Notes: generated from the letters alone by a model not told the origin. A stretch of DNA of 55,810 nt from JAICLK01 sp035478715 (GCA_035478715.1 DATIJK010000029.1:1-55810); one strand, 5' to 3'. Shown: positions 41,860-51,725, counted from the stretch's first letter. Program-made: numbers and translations.

Positions 41860-44800
41860 ATGAAGAGACTTTTATCACTATTTTCGCAATACAAAAAAAC
41901 GTTCGGGTCATTAGCAGTTGGTATGGCGTTAGCTGCAGGACTTTTTATATCTGGATTAGCGCGGGCAGCCGGACCGGCATTTGTTCAGGTAGTGGCTGCT
42001 CAACCGCAGACTAGCCAATCATCTGTATCTGTCATATATAGCAAGGCGCAGGTTGCTGGCGATACGAACATTCTGGCGATTGGTTGGGGCGATACGACTT
42101 CTAATATTACGAATGTTACTGATAGCAAAGGCAATGTGTACGCGGTCGCCGCTCCCACGACACGCGGATCATCGCAAAGCCAGGCTATATATTATGCAAA
42201 AAATATTACGGCTGCAGCCGCAAATGGCAATACTGTTACCGTTACATTTAATTCGCCGGCGCAATTTGTAGATTTGCGTGCTTCAGAATATAGCGGTCTT
42301 GACACGGCAAATCCTCTGGACAAGACGCTGTCAGCGACCGGCACGGCCGGCACCGCGACAACCGCATCAGCGACGACCGCATTCAGTAACGAGTTGATTT
42401 TCGGAGCCGGGGATACTTCCGGAGCATTTACTGCAGCTGGCACAAGTTTTACGAAGCGCTTGATTACAAATCCTGATTCAGACATTGTCGAAGACAGGAT
42501 TGTCAGTGCGATCGGTTCATATTCTGCAAGTGCGAAACAAAATGGCGCATGGGTGATGCAAATGGCAACATTTAAAGCAGCAGGATCTACCCCAGATACT
42601 ACTCCGCCATCCGTTCCGACCGGTTTAACTGGCACTGCTGCATCGTCAACTCAGGCAAGTTTGTCATGGACAGCATCTACCGACAACGTGGGGGTTACCG
42701 GATATAAGATTTATCGGAATGGCACGCAAGTTGCAACATCATCAACTGCGAATTTCGTTGATACTGGCCTATCAGCTGGTACGACATACACATATGCTGT
42801 AGCAGCATTCGATGCAGCCGGCAATACATCAAACCAATCATCAAATATTCAAGTAACTACACCTTCGCCCGACACGACTGCGCCAAGCATACCAGCTGGC
42901 TTAAGCGCTACTGCAGTATCAACGAGTGAAATTGATTTAAGTTGGAGCGCATCTACCGACAACGTCGGCGTATCAGGCTACAAAGTGTACCGGAACAGCA
43001 CTTTAGTAACGACAGTAATCGGTACGACTTACAAAAATACAGGGTTAGCCGCCAGCACAGCCTATAGTTTCACTGTTAGCGCTGTTGACGCTGCCGGAAA
43101 CGAATCTGCTCAATCAACTGCCGCAAACGCTACGACTTTGGCTCCTGACACAACGCCGCCATCAGTACCGGGTGGGTTGAGCGTAAACGGCGCGACTAGC
43201 TCGCAACTTACTGTTTCATGGACGGCCAGCACCGATGATACTGGCGTAACTGGTTATCACATTTTCCGAAATGGAACGCAGATTACTACAACAACTGTTA
43301 CAAATTATCAGGACTCAAGTCTGACCGCGAATACGACCTATAGCTATACGGTATCAGCCGTCGATGCAGCTGGTAATGAATCAGCCCAGTCCACATCTGC
43401 CAGCGGGACAACGCTTGCGGGCCCATCCTTCGCTTTCCCAAAGAGTGTCAGTACGAACAACCGCTATTTACTGGATCAGAATGGCAACCCGTATATGATC
43501 GTCGGCGATTCTCCACATTCGCTAGGAGTGAATCTGAGCGAATCACAGATGGACGCATATTTTGCTGACCGCCAGGCACACGGAGTCAATTCAGCCTGGA
43601 TACAGGTACTTTGCAATACGTATGCCGGCGGACGAGCTGATGGTTCCACCTTCGACGGAATCGCTCCCTTCACAACGGCAAATGACTTTTCAACGCCGAA
43701 TCCGGTCTATTTCCAGCGCCTGCAAGACATGGTGAATATCGCAGCCAATCACGGCGTAACCGTTTTCCTGGACGCCATGGAGACAGCCGGATGGAGCTCG
43801 CAATACCAATCGAACGGCGCTACCAAGGACTTCAACTTCGGCGCCTACCTGGGCAACTTGTTCAAAAACTCGCCGAACATCGTTTGGTTCACCGGCAACG
43901 ACAACGGCGGCTGGTCTGACCCGGTACAGGACAACGAGATCATCTCGATAGCGCAGGGGATTAAGTCGGCGGGCGCCATTCAGCTGCAGACGCTGCAGCT
44001 GAATGGAACGATCAGCTCATCGCTCGACGACCAGCGCTGGTCCAGCATCCTCAATATTAACGGCGCATACACCTATTTCCCCACCTATGACGAAGTGCTG
44101 CACGCATACAACCAGACCCCGGTGATGCCCACGATGATGCAAGAGGCCAACTATGAGTTCGAGAATAATACTGGCGGTCCGGCAACCACTAATGAGACGC
44201 TGAGACGACAGGAATACTGGAGTGCGACATCCGGCAGTAATGCAGGCCAATTGTACGGCAACTGTTATACATGGGACTGCGCCACAAGCTGGGCAGACGA
44301 ACAAGCTCATTTGGACACGCCGGGGGTCACGCAACTGCAATATATGGAAAATCTGTTTACTGCGCGCGAATGGTACAACCTGGTTCCGGATCAAAACCAC
44401 AGCTTCCTCACTGCCGGCGCCGGGACATACGATGCAGCCCAAGATGATGTCCTGCAAAACGACTATGCCACGGCAGCGGTCACACCTGATGGAGCCTTCG
44501 GTGCCGTATACGTACCGACCGCAAGGACAATTACAGTCAACTTGAATTTGTTGGCAGGGCCGATTAACGTCCGCTGGTACGATCCGACAAATAATACATT
44601 CAGGGCAGTTACCGGATCACCTTTTGCGACTGGAAGCGGTCCGCAGCAATTCACTACGCCTGGGCTGAACGCTGAAGGCAGCGGCGATTGGGTATTAGTG
44701 CTTGATGGAAATGCGGTACCAGACACAACAGCTCCGAATGTACCAGCCGGACTAACAGTACCTGGAACAACCGGGTCAACAGCCAGTATTTCATGGACTG

Positions 44801-45630
44801 CAAGCACCGATAATGTCGGAGTAGCAGGCTATAAGGTTTACCGCAACGGATTACAGGTTGCGACCACAACCACGACGTCATATACGGATAACGGGCTAAA
44901 CCAAAATACCACATATGTGTATACAGTGGCTGCCTACGATTTTGCAGGAAACGTTTCTGCACAGTCCGCACCAATCAACGCAACTACTACCAATACTGCG
45001 CCACCGCCAGCGACCCCGGCGTTCGTGCAAGTCAATAGTGCGACACCACAATCTGCTCAAACAACCGTAACCGTTCCGTATAGCCAAGCACAAACCGGCG
45101 GAAACACAAACATAGTGGCAATAAGTTGGTATTCGACAAGCGCAACAATTACATCAGTGACTGACAATAAGGGCAACACGTACCAGCTTGCAGCACCGCT
45201 TACCCATAGCAGTTCGATGTACCAAGCAATATACTACGCGAAAAACATCAACCCTGCAGCGGCAGGTAGCGCGATAGTTTCTGTCACATTTTCGACTGCC
45301 GTGCAATATCCTGACATCCGTGTGCTTGAATATTCAGGCATAGATACCGTAAATCCGGTAGATGCAACAAGTTCCGCAACCGGATCAGGCAATGTTACCA
45401 GTGGTAATATCACTACCACAAAACCGACGGAGCTGCTGTTCGGCGCCGGCGCAACATCAGGTTTGTTTACGGCTCCCGGCACAGGATATACGCAACGAAT
45501 CATTACTAATCCTGATGGTGATATCGCTGAAGATAGGGTGGTAACTTCCGTCGGAACTTATAGCGCGACCGCGACTCAGAGCGGTGACGAAGTGATGCAA
45601 ATTGTGGCATTTAAAGCCGCCGGTCAATAA
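41860..45630 (+). CDS. Secreted multidomain DUF4038 glycosidase with FN3 and paired beta domains
   Basis: A 1256-residue exported protein. Order: signal peptide (1-36, ending LARAA), a beta-rich domain (37-240), three fibronectin-III repeats starting near 246, 338 and 430, a DUF4038 TIM barrel of GH140 type (about 527-830; MIVGDSPHSLG, WFTGNDNGG, MMQEANYEFE) with its C-terminal beta module (about 840-950), a fourth FN3 (about 954), and a final beta domain (1052-1256) homologous to the first. No sortase motif or C-terminal helix. It probably cuts plant or bacterial side-chain sugars outside the cell. The catalytic part uses more C-ending codons than the FN3 parts. Confidence 0.85.
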   Translation: MKRLLSLFSQYKKTFGSLAVGMALAAGLFISGLARAAGPAFVQVVAAQPQTSQSSVSVIYSKAQVAGDTNILAIGWGDTTSNITNVTDSKGNVYAVAAPTTRGSSQSQAIYYAKNITAAAANGNTVTVTFNSPAQFVDLRASEYSGLDTANPLDKTLSATGTAGTATTASATTAFSNELIFGAGDTSGAFTAAGTSFTKRLITNPDSDIVEDRIVSAIGSYSASAKQNGAWVMQMATFKAAGSTPDTTPPSVPTGLTGTAASSTQASLSWTASTDNVGVTGYKIYRNGTQVATSSTANFVDTGLSAGTTYTYAVAAFDAAGNTSNQSSNIQVTTPSPDTTAPSIPAGLSATAVSTSEIDLSWSASTDNVGVSGYKVYRNSTLVTTVIGTTYKNTGLAASTAYSFTVSAVDAAGNESAQSTAANATTLAPDTTPPSVPGGLSVNGATSSQLTVSWTASTDDTGVTGYHIFRNGTQITTTTVTNYQDSSLTANTTYSYTVSAVDAAGNESAQSTSASGTTLAGPSFAFPKSVSTNNRYLLDQNGNPYMIVGDSPHSLGVNLSESQMDAYFADRQAHGVNSAWIQVLCNTYAGGRADGSTFDGIAPFTTANDFSTPNPVYFQRLQDMVNIAANHGVTVFLDAMETAGWSSQYQSNGATKDFNFGAYLGNLFKNSPNIVWFTGNDNGGWSDPVQDNEIISIAQGIKSAGAIQLQTLQLNGTISSSLDDQRWSSILNINGAYTYFPTYDEVLHAYNQTPVMPTMMQEANYEFENNTGGPATTNETLRRQEYWSATSGSNAGQLYGNCYTWDCATSWADEQAHLDTPGVTQLQYMENLFTAREWYNLVPDQNHSFLTAGAGTYDAAQDDVLQNDYATAAVTPDGAFGAVYVPTARTITVNLNLLAGPINVRWYDPTNNTFRAVTGSPFATGSGPQQFTTPGLNAEGSGDWVLVLDGNAVPDTTAPNVPAGLTVPGTTGSTASISWTASTDNVGVAGYKVYRNGLQVATTTTTSYTDNGLNQNTTYVYTVAAYDFAGNVSAQSAPINATTTNTAPPPATPAFVQVNSATPQSAQTTVTVPYSQAQTGGNTNIVAISWYSTSATITSVTDNKGNTYQLAAPLTHSSSMYQAIYYAKNINPAAAGSAIVSVTFSTAVQYPDIRVLEYSGIDTVNPVDATSSATGSGNVTSGNITTTKPTELLFGAGATSGLFTAPGTGYTQRIITNPDGDIAEDRVVTSVGTYSATATQSGDEVMQIVAFKAAGQ

Positions 45631-45658
45631 GCAAATAGTCTTTGCTATAGTTAAACTA

Positions 45659-47257
45659 ATGAATGCCGACAAACAGCCATGGTTCCGCGGTGCAGTTGTT
45701 TACCAGATTTATCCGCGCAGTTTCAAAGACTCAAATAATGATGGTGTTGGCGATTTGCCGGGAATCATTGCGAAATTAGACTATTTAGCTGGCAAACCCG
45801 ATTCACTGGGTGTCACCGCGATCTGGCTTTCGCCATTCTATCCGTCGCCGATGGTTGACTTCGGATACGATATTTCCGACTACCAAGGGGTTGACCCTGT
45901 TTTCGGCACAATCGAAGATTTTAAACGCCTGATTGATGAAGCACACAGTCGCAATCTGAAAGTAATCATAGATTTTGTCCCAAACCACACATCAGACCAA
46001 CACCCCTGGTTTGTCGAATCGAAGTCGTCCCGTGATAACCCGAAGCATGATTGGTATGTCTGGAAAGATCCCGGACCGGATGACAGCTATCCAAATAATT
46101 GGCTCAGTGCGCTCGGCGGACCGGCTTGGGAATTTGACCGGACGCGTCAACAATTTTATCTGCACAGTTTCCTGAAAGAACAGCCCGATTTGAACTGGGA
46201 CAATCCGGAAGTCCGCGCTGCGATGATGGATAACGTGCGTTTCTGGCTCAATTTAGGAGCAGATGGTTTACGGGTTGATGCAGTATTGTACATATCTAAA
46301 GACCCGGAACTGCGCGATGATCCACCCAATCCCAATCCGGCTGGCTCTGCATATACATCGCTATTACACAAACGCAGCAGGTCGGGTCCGAACCTGTTCA
46401 AGTATTTGGATGAATTGTCGAAAACCGTAAAAAATTACGGAAATAGAGTCATGATTACAGAAGCCTACTTCGACGTGCAAGGTAACCTCAATAACTATCT
46501 GGATTTTTATTATAATCTCGACTCCAGCGTTTGCGCACCTTTTAATTTTGAAGGCATCCTGATGGATTGGGATGCGACGCAGTTCCAGTCGCACATTGAT
46601 TCGTACCAAAGCATTTTGCTTGACAGTTTTGTGCCGATTTATTGCCTGGGGAACCATGACCAGCCACGCTTGGCAAGCCGGATCGGCCGGCCGGCCGCGA
46701 AGGTCGCAGGTACGATGCTTCTGACATTGCCCGGCATTCCATTTATTTATTACGGAGATGAACTCGGAATGGTTGACGTACCGGTGTCACCTGAAAATGT
46801 CAGGGACCCGCAAGAGAAAAATGAGCCCGGCATAGGTCTTGGACGCGACCCGGAGCGTTCTCCGATGCAATGGTCGGGCGAAGCGAATGCGGGATTTTCA
46901 CATGTCGATCCTTGGTTGCCAGTCGCACAGGATTTTTCATCAGCAAACGCCGACGCTTTGGGCAAGGACGAAAATTCGATTTTTAATTTGTACCGAAAAT
47001 TGCTAACACTCCGGAACGCTTCGCCGACATTGCGGTACGGCATTTACGGTTCACTGAATTTAGGTGAAGGTGTATTTGCATATACCAGGTCTCTTGAAAA
47101 TCAGACAATCCTTGTGTTATTGAATTTCACAAATAACCTGCTGCAGCTTTCGCAAGCACAAAAAATCAAGAAAATACTTGTGTCGACTACAGCCATTAAT
47201 CAGGGAACAGTTATTACAGAATTGCAACCGAATGAAGCAATCGTGGCAGAAATATAA
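45659..47257 (+). CDS. GH13 alpha-glucosidase / oligo-1,6-glucosidase-type enzyme
   Basis: A 532-residue cytoplasmic enzyme. GH13 regions: DFVPNHTSDQHPWF (region I), GLRVDAVLY (region II, nucleophile Asp about 206), ITEAYF (region III, acid Glu about 267) and LGNHDQPR (region IV, Asp about 334). VYQIYPRSFKDSNNDGVGDLPGI is typical of the alpha-glucosidase/trehalose-related subfamilies. TGC plus TATAGT (45643-45651) ends seven bases before the ATG at 45659; the earlier ATG at 45602 lies inside the previous gene and is rejected. It likely releases glucose from small alpha-glucans. Confidence 0.92.
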   Translation: MNADKQPWFRGAVVYQIYPRSFKDSNNDGVGDLPGIIAKLDYLAGKPDSLGVTAIWLSPFYPSPMVDFGYDISDYQGVDPVFGTIEDFKRLIDEAHSRNLKVIIDFVPNHTSDQHPWFVESKSSRDNPKHDWYVWKDPGPDDSYPNNWLSALGGPAWEFDRTRQQFYLHSFLKEQPDLNWDNPEVRAAMMDNVRFWLNLGADGLRVDAVLYISKDPELRDDPPNPNPAGSAYTSLLHKRSRSGPNLFKYLDELSKTVKNYGNRVMITEAYFDVQGNLNNYLDFYYNLDSSVCAPFNFEGILMDWDATQFQSHIDSYQSILLDSFVPIYCLGNHDQPRLASRIGRPAAKVAGTMLLTLPGIPFIYYGDELGMVDVPVSPENVRDPQEKNEPGIGLGRDPERSPMQWSGEANAGFSHVDPWLPVAQDFSSANADALGKDENSIFNLYRKLLTLRNASPTLRYGIYGSLNLGEGVFAYTRSLENQTILVLLNFTNNLLQLSQAQKIKKILVSTTAINQGTVITELQPNEAIVAEI

Positions 47258-47267
47258 TCAATTTTGA

Positions 47268-47296
47268 AATTATAAAAATGCAATAAATTTATAATT
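47268..47296. promoter_or_regulatory. AT-rich inverted repeat ahead of the Crp/Fnr gene
   Basis: AATTATAAA (47268-47276), 11 bases, TTTATAATT (47288-47296): a perfect nine-base inverted repeat at the spacing of a dimeric regulator site. It may be an autoregulatory operator, or a weak terminator of the GH13 gene. Confidence 0.4.
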
Positions 47297-47317
47297 ATTT
47301 TCTAATATAGGTATACA

Positions 47318-48013
47318 ATGGTAAACATGTTTGGCTTTGACCTTGACCATCCAGATATGGCCGGCTTAAAAAAACATCTTAAAACCCTGCCATACAAAAA
47401 AGGCACAATAATACTTAACCCTTTGGAAGAAACCGATTATGTCCACGTAATCCAAGACGGTTTCGTAAAAGCCTATACCGTAAATGCCCGCGGCGAAGAG
47501 GCGATCGCAGCGATTTTCGGCAGAGATGATTTTTTCCCGCTAGCATGGATAATCGGCCAGAAGCGGCACTTTATTTACGTACAGGCTATCAGTGATTGTA
47601 CGATTACGCTGCTACCCCTGGACAAATTCGAAGCGCAGTTGAAAGTTAACGTCAATCTGACGTACGCCGTCATGCAAAAAATACTTGAGCAGTTCATGCT
47701 CTATTCATCGACCGTCAATAATTTATCGTTAAAATATGGGCGCGAACGGTTGGCATACAGATTACTTCTTTTAGCGGCAAAGTTTGGCGATAAGCGGGGC
47801 AACGCAATCTGTTTACCGCATATAAGCCAGTTCGATCTGGCCGCTATGGTCAATGTTAGCCGCGAAGGAATTAGCCGAGAGATGTCGCGGTTTGACCGCA
47901 TGGGAATCCTAAAGTATTCAAGCAAAGGTATCGAAATACATGATATCAAAGCGCTGCATAAAGAGCTCGGCGAAAACATCAGGGTAATGTTTTACGATAG
48001 ACCCTCGAGATAA
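47318..48013 (+). CDS. Crp/Fnr-family transcriptional regulator
   Basis: A 231-residue protein: N-terminal cyclic-nucleotide-binding-type barrel (YKKGTIILNPLEETDYVHVIQDGFVKAY ... FPLAWIIG), dimer helix (about 125-150) and a C-terminal winged helix (ISQFDLAAMVNVSREGISREMSRFDRMGILKY). The phosphate-binding RS of cAMP sites is not obvious, and no Fnr-type Cys cluster is present, so the signal is unknown. TAATAT (47303-47308) is nine bases before the ATG. It lies just after the GH13 gene. Confidence 0.85.
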   Translation: MVNMFGFDLDHPDMAGLKKHLKTLPYKKGTIILNPLEETDYVHVIQDGFVKAYTVNARGEEAIAAIFGRDDFFPLAWIIGQKRHFIYVQAISDCTITLLPLDKFEAQLKVNVNLTYAVMQKILEQFMLYSSTVNNLSLKYGRERLAYRLLLLAAKFGDKRGNAICLPHISQFDLAAMVNVSREGISREMSRFDRMGILKYSSKGIEIHDIKALHKELGENIRVMFYDRPSR

Positions 48014-48025
48014 ATTTATTGCTAT

Positions 48026-49117
48026 TTACGGACGGCCGGGGATATAGTTTAGCGGGTTTACTGCAGTGCCGTTGATCCTGATTTCGAAATGCAAGTGAAC
48101 ACCTGTCGCTACGCCGGTTTCGCCCTCATAACCCAGCACCGTTTTTTCATCCACCCATTGGCCGACACTGACTGCTGTCGAATTCATATGGCCGTATACG
48201 GATGTCATGCCGCTGCCATGATCAACCACGACATGATTGCCTAAACCAAGGCTAGAGTGAATCACTTGAATGACGCGGCCAGGCTTGAACGGCCGGATTG
48301 GCGTGGTCCCCGGCGCAGTAGCGTCCGCGATATCAAGTCCTGTGTGAATCGCTTCGTAGGGCAATTCCGGCACGCCGAATAATGTTGTTATAGCGCCGTG
48401 AATCGGCCATTGCGGTTTGACATCGACCTTAGGAGCACTTTTACTGACCGTTTTTAGTGGTGCCTTCGTGGCTTGCGCCAAAGGAATTGTTGAATAGCCT
48501 TCGTCGATAACCGGCACCTGTTGTTTGTCCGATTCTGCCGGTTTGATAAAAGAAGCGACATTCGTAACGTGCGTGACCAAACCGAACGCACTGCCAATAG
48601 TATTACCCGTAAATGCCGCACTGCTTTCTAATGCATGCCACTCGGCTACATAGCTGCCTACGATCACATCGCGTCCAATAAACACCAGGCTTCCGCCAAT
48701 GACTGTCCGGCCGAAAAATACGAAGCTGCTACCAATAACGTGCCCGACGGTGCCGAATCCCCCTTTAACTCCGTGGGTTGCCACACTTGCAACAGAATGG
48801 GCGCCTTGGCTTACTTCCGAACCGACTTGCGCCGCGCCGCCGCCTATCGTGGCAACACCATCATACAGTGTGCCGTTTATCGAATTGACTGCATTGCCGA
48901 TGCTATCATTCACCCTAAGAAACGCATTGGTTATAATATTCGGGCTGTCATATGAATGCGCTGGTGTGGCAATAACATTGGATTTCGGAGCCGCGCTTAC
49001 ATGTTTTGATTGTGCTGTCGTCGCTAGCATCGACATCAGAATTAGATCGGCAACAATAATAAAACCGACGATTACAAACCGTCGATTGTGAAAAAGCATG
49101 TACATAAATTCAAACAT
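48026..49117 (-). CDS. M23-family (LytM) peptidoglycan endopeptidase-like protein
   Basis: A 363-residue protein: anchor helix (about 13-33, FVIVGFIIVADLILMSML), an Ala/Gly/Val-rich middle region (about 80-190) with short repeats of VxxGRxVIGGS type, a linker, then the M23 domain. Zinc ligands are HTGLDIA (H, D) and HLHFEI, with VVDHGSG and YGHMNS also present, so the enzyme looks active and could cut cell-wall cross-bridges of self or host. The GTG at 49156 lies within a TATAGT box, so ATG 49117 is preferred. Confidence 0.85.
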   Translation of the reverse strand: MFEFMYMLFHNRRFVIVGFIIVADLILMSMLATTAQSKHVSAAPKSNVIATPAHSYDSPNIITNAFLRVNDSIGNAVNSINGTLYDGVATIGGGAAQVGSEVSQGAHSVASVATHGVKGGFGTVGHVIGSSFVFFGRTVIGGSLVFIGRDVIVGSYVAEWHALESSAAFTGNTIGSAFGLVTHVTNVASFIKPAESDKQQVPVIDEGYSTIPLAQATKAPLKTVSKSAPKVDVKPQWPIHGAITTLFGVPELPYEAIHTGLDIADATAPGTTPIRPFKPGRVIQVIHSSLGLGNHVVVDHGSGMTSVYGHMNSTAVSVGQWVDEKTVLGYEGETGVATGVHLHFEIRINGTAVNPLNYIPGRP

Positions 49118-49254
49118 AGGCGTTTGCCAATCGATAAGCGCTTTTAAAACAAGCACTATACACTAAATTTGCACATTTTGCATGCATAAGCAGTAATAAT
49201 TATTACCAATCCAAGATATTGTATTTTTTAATTTTGATGTTAATATAACACTTC

Positions 49255-50184
49255 ATGTACACACTCCTGGAAGATTTGATTACATCTAGCGACCAAGGTC
49301 GCAGGGACATTGCCGCAAATGTGGTTGCTGGCATGCTTCACGGTGACCATGCTGCAAATTCGGACTATATGTATCTCGTACAGGACCTGCTATTGAATGA
49401 TGTGCCACTGGATTTAGTGCCGCAAGGTTTATCAGCATTTGGCCTGTTCCCCGCCGGAAAATCTTGCACGATTCTACAGGAAGAAGAGCGGGTAAGCGGC
49501 TTCCTTCGCGCAATCGACCGTGCCCCGCAAGCCGGATCAGCAATTGATGCCGGTTGCGGCTCATCTGCAGTATTGGCAGTTGCGACAGCCGTCATGCATC
49601 CACACGCTGAAGTTTTTGCTTACGAGCTTAACCCGCAAGCAGCACGCTGTGCACAGTTTGTCATCGAGCTATTCGGTTTTAAGGATCGTATTACCGTCGA
49701 AGCAGCTGATGTGTTATCAATCGAAATGCCCAAGGTTGATCTGGCAGTTACAGAAACCTTTGGTGCCGCCTTATTATGGGAAAGCGGCCCAAAAATTACT
49801 TCCGCCCTGGGTAAAGTCGCAACTACGGTAATACCGACTTTCGCAAAACTTTTCGCCCGTGATATGCCAATCGATCCATTGGAAGATGATATCGTACTCT
49901 GGCATCACGCTGGCACGGTTAATCTATTAGATCATGCAAATGTAGCAAGAGGTAAATTCGCTAGCAGTGGCACGGGACTCCGACGGCTGAGAGTTTATAG
50001 CGGTTTTTACGATAATAAAGATGAGGCGGTAGTCGCTTCAGTTAAAACGGATGCCATCACGACGCCCGAATCAATCGGCGCATTAGAAGTTTCTGAAGCC
50101 GGCCAAATAATTAATTTCCGTTATAGGATCGGCGTTGACCGGAAAGATAGCTACCCGAGAATCTGGACTCAAAAGGCAGCTTAA
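49255..50184 (+). CDS. SAM-dependent methyltransferase
   Basis: A 309-residue Rossmann methyltransferase. Motif I is AIDAGCGSSAVLAVA (about residue 97), the acidic loop is FAYELNPQAARCAQFV, and motif II/III region DLAVTETFGAALLWESG recalls the double-E loop of protein-arginine methyltransferases. An N-terminal helical part (1-90) and a C-terminal beta-rich part flank it. The substrate is unknown. TATAAC (49244-49249) ends five bases before the ATG. Confidence 0.78.
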   Translation: MYTLLEDLITSSDQGRRDIAANVVAGMLHGDHAANSDYMYLVQDLLLNDVPLDLVPQGLSAFGLFPAGKSCTILQEEERVSGFLRAIDRAPQAGSAIDAGCGSSAVLAVATAVMHPHAEVFAYELNPQAARCAQFVIELFGFKDRITVEAADVLSIEMPKVDLAVTETFGAALLWESGPKITSALGKVATTVIPTFAKLFARDMPIDPLEDDIVLWHHAGTVNLLDHANVARGKFASSGTGLRRLRVYSGFYDNKDEAVVASVKTDAITTPESIGALEVSEAGQIINFRYRIGVDRKDSYPRIWTQKAA

Positions 50185-50209
50185 TCGGTCAAAGGATAAT
50201 GGTTGGTGC

Positions 50210-51175
50210 TTATTGCAAGGCGCGGTTGTTTGTATCTAATCTGACTTGGCCCTGGGCGCTCAGGCAAACTTGGTCGTAGAAGGCTTTGCGCGAGTCTGGA
50301 TTTGCCTTCATGTCGCCGCATTTGAAACCGAATTCGTCGTTAGCCTGTGTGACATAATGCCAGCCGCCATTTTTACCAGTGCCAATGTCTGCATTTTTTG
50401 CGTAATAAAGTGCAATTTGTTTCTTAGTTTTGGTAGTTACGACCATCTCGGCAATATCATAACCCGCAGTGCGGCTAGAACCGATAACCCCGCTGCCATT
50501 TTGGCTTTTGATGGTGAGCGGGCCGGCGGATATATCGTTTGCCGGGACGCTCGGATTTGCGTTCATAATATATTCTTCTACAAAAGGATTCATCTGCGCG
50601 GCCGCTGATCGAAGAACGTCCGGCCCAAAACAAGAAACTTGCATTAAATTGGAGTTTTGTTCTGCATCGGTGTTGATTATGTTGGGAAACAGCGATTCCG
50701 GATCATTCAGGATTTCACAAGTAGTGCCGCCTTTTGTAAATTTTAGGCCATCTTTCGTCGTAAATCCGTTCATGGTCAGTTCACTTCCAACCCAACCTTG
50801 CACCGTCTTTAAACTTGCGGCCGGCGGAATTGTCTTATGGAATACAAGTAATTTCTTGATGGTTTTTGGTTTGCCTTCGCCGTCAAACACGAACCAGATT
50901 CCTTTTCCTACGCTGGAAACTTTAAAATCATATCCCGGGACTGTGTTATACGCAGTTGCTGACGCCTCTGCGCTCCAACTATCCTGTTTTTCAAAATTTA
51001 CATTCGAGAATGTACTATTCGCATCTTTAGTTATGATTGCCAAAACATCATCGGGCGATTGCGACTCTGAATTATTTTTATCGATAAAGAACCAAGTAAT
51101 GCCACCAATAAGCAGGACGACAGCCAAAATAATCAGCCCTTCAACTACGGTAAAACCTTTTTGATTTTTACGCAT
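50210..51175 (-). CDS. Type IV pilin-like protein with long globular domain
   Basis: A 321-residue prepilin: MRKNQKG, then FTVVEGL with Glu at +5, and a hydrophobic helix (IILAVVLLIGGITWFF). The large outside domain has six Cys residues and two similar halves (VPGYDFKVSSVGKGIWFV ..., TAGYDIAEMVVTTKTKKQIALYYA). The ATG at 51175 is used because upstream residues are not prepilin-like. It starts within the end of the DHFR-like gene only if the long form is used; with the short form the genes are separate. Confidence 0.82.
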   Translation of the reverse strand: MRKNQKGFTVVEGLIILAVVLLIGGITWFFIDKNNSESQSPDDVLAIITKDANSTFSNVNFEKQDSWSAEASATAYNTVPGYDFKVSSVGKGIWFVFDGEGKPKTIKKLLVFHKTIPPAASLKTVQGWVGSELTMNGFTTKDGLKFTKGGTTCEILNDPESLFPNIINTDAEQNSNLMQVSCFGPDVLRSAAAQMNPFVEEYIMNANPSVPANDISAGPLTIKSQNGSGVIGSSRTAGYDIAEMVVTTKTKKQIALYYAKNADIGTGKNGGWHYVTQANDEFGFKCGDMKANPDSRKAFYDQVCLSAQGQVRLDTNNRALQ

Positions 51176-51200
51176 GAAATGATTGTAACAAAAACTAAGG

Positions 51201-51725
51201 CTATTTATGCAATAATTTGTAACTATTTTGTGTAACGCCTTCGATATCCTGATTTGTCGCAAGCAGCTGCAGCTTTAAGTTTGGTTTATATGAGCCAAAC
51301 AGCGGGATGCCTTCGCCAAGCACACAAGGTTGAATACTGATGATGATTTCGTCCACTAAGCCGGCAGACGCGAATAAGCCATTGATTTGCCCGCCTCCAC
51401 AAACTATTAACTCAACGAACGGATAATTATTTTTGATTTTATCAGCCATTTCACCAGCAGTTCCGTTCAGGTATTTTATATGTGCTTCATCTCTGACATT
51501 TTTGTTAGACGTGCATACGAAAACAGTGATTTGTTTTTTAACGTAATTGTCGAAATCTTCCCTGTATTCTTCAAACGTTTTTCGACCCGTTACTATGCAT
51601 CCGCACCGTTCAACCGCTTTCCGATAACGATCTTCATCCGCAGGATTGACCCAAGAGTAGCTTTCGCCGTCCAACTTGGCAATGAACCCGTCTAGACTTA
51701 TTGCTGGGTACATCGTGAATTTCAT
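51201..51725 (-). CDS. Dihydrofolate reductase-family (RibD C-terminal-like) protein
   Basis: A 174-residue DHFR-fold reductase. MYPAISLDGFIA at the start, VTGRKTFEEY (about residue 45) and LIVCGGGQINGLFASAGLVDEIIISIQPCVLGEGIPLF near the end are the NADPH-binding blocks of the YyaP/RibD_C group, cited here by GRKTFEEY and CGGGQ. Probably an NADPH-dependent reductase of a small heterocycle. TGC plus TATGAT (51732-51740) is six bases before the ATG. Confidence 0.88.
   Translation of the reverse strand: MKFTMYPAISLDGFIAKLDGESYSWVNPADEDRYRKAVERCGCIVTGRKTFEEYREDFDNYVKKQITVFVCTSNKNVRDEAHIKYLNGTAGEMADKIKNNYPFVELIVCGGGQINGLFASAGLVDEIIISIQPCVLGEGIPLFGSYKPNLKLQLLATNQDIEGVTQNSYKLLHK

Noticed and set aside
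41685..41894. 70-codon extension of the 100-residue hypothetical gene
   Set aside because: It runs through the promoter and start of the 1256-residue gene; a -10 box supports the shorter start.
42594..43420. Tandem DNA repeats as a possible mobile or CRISPR-like array
   Set aside because: They are three diverged FN3 domains of one protein.
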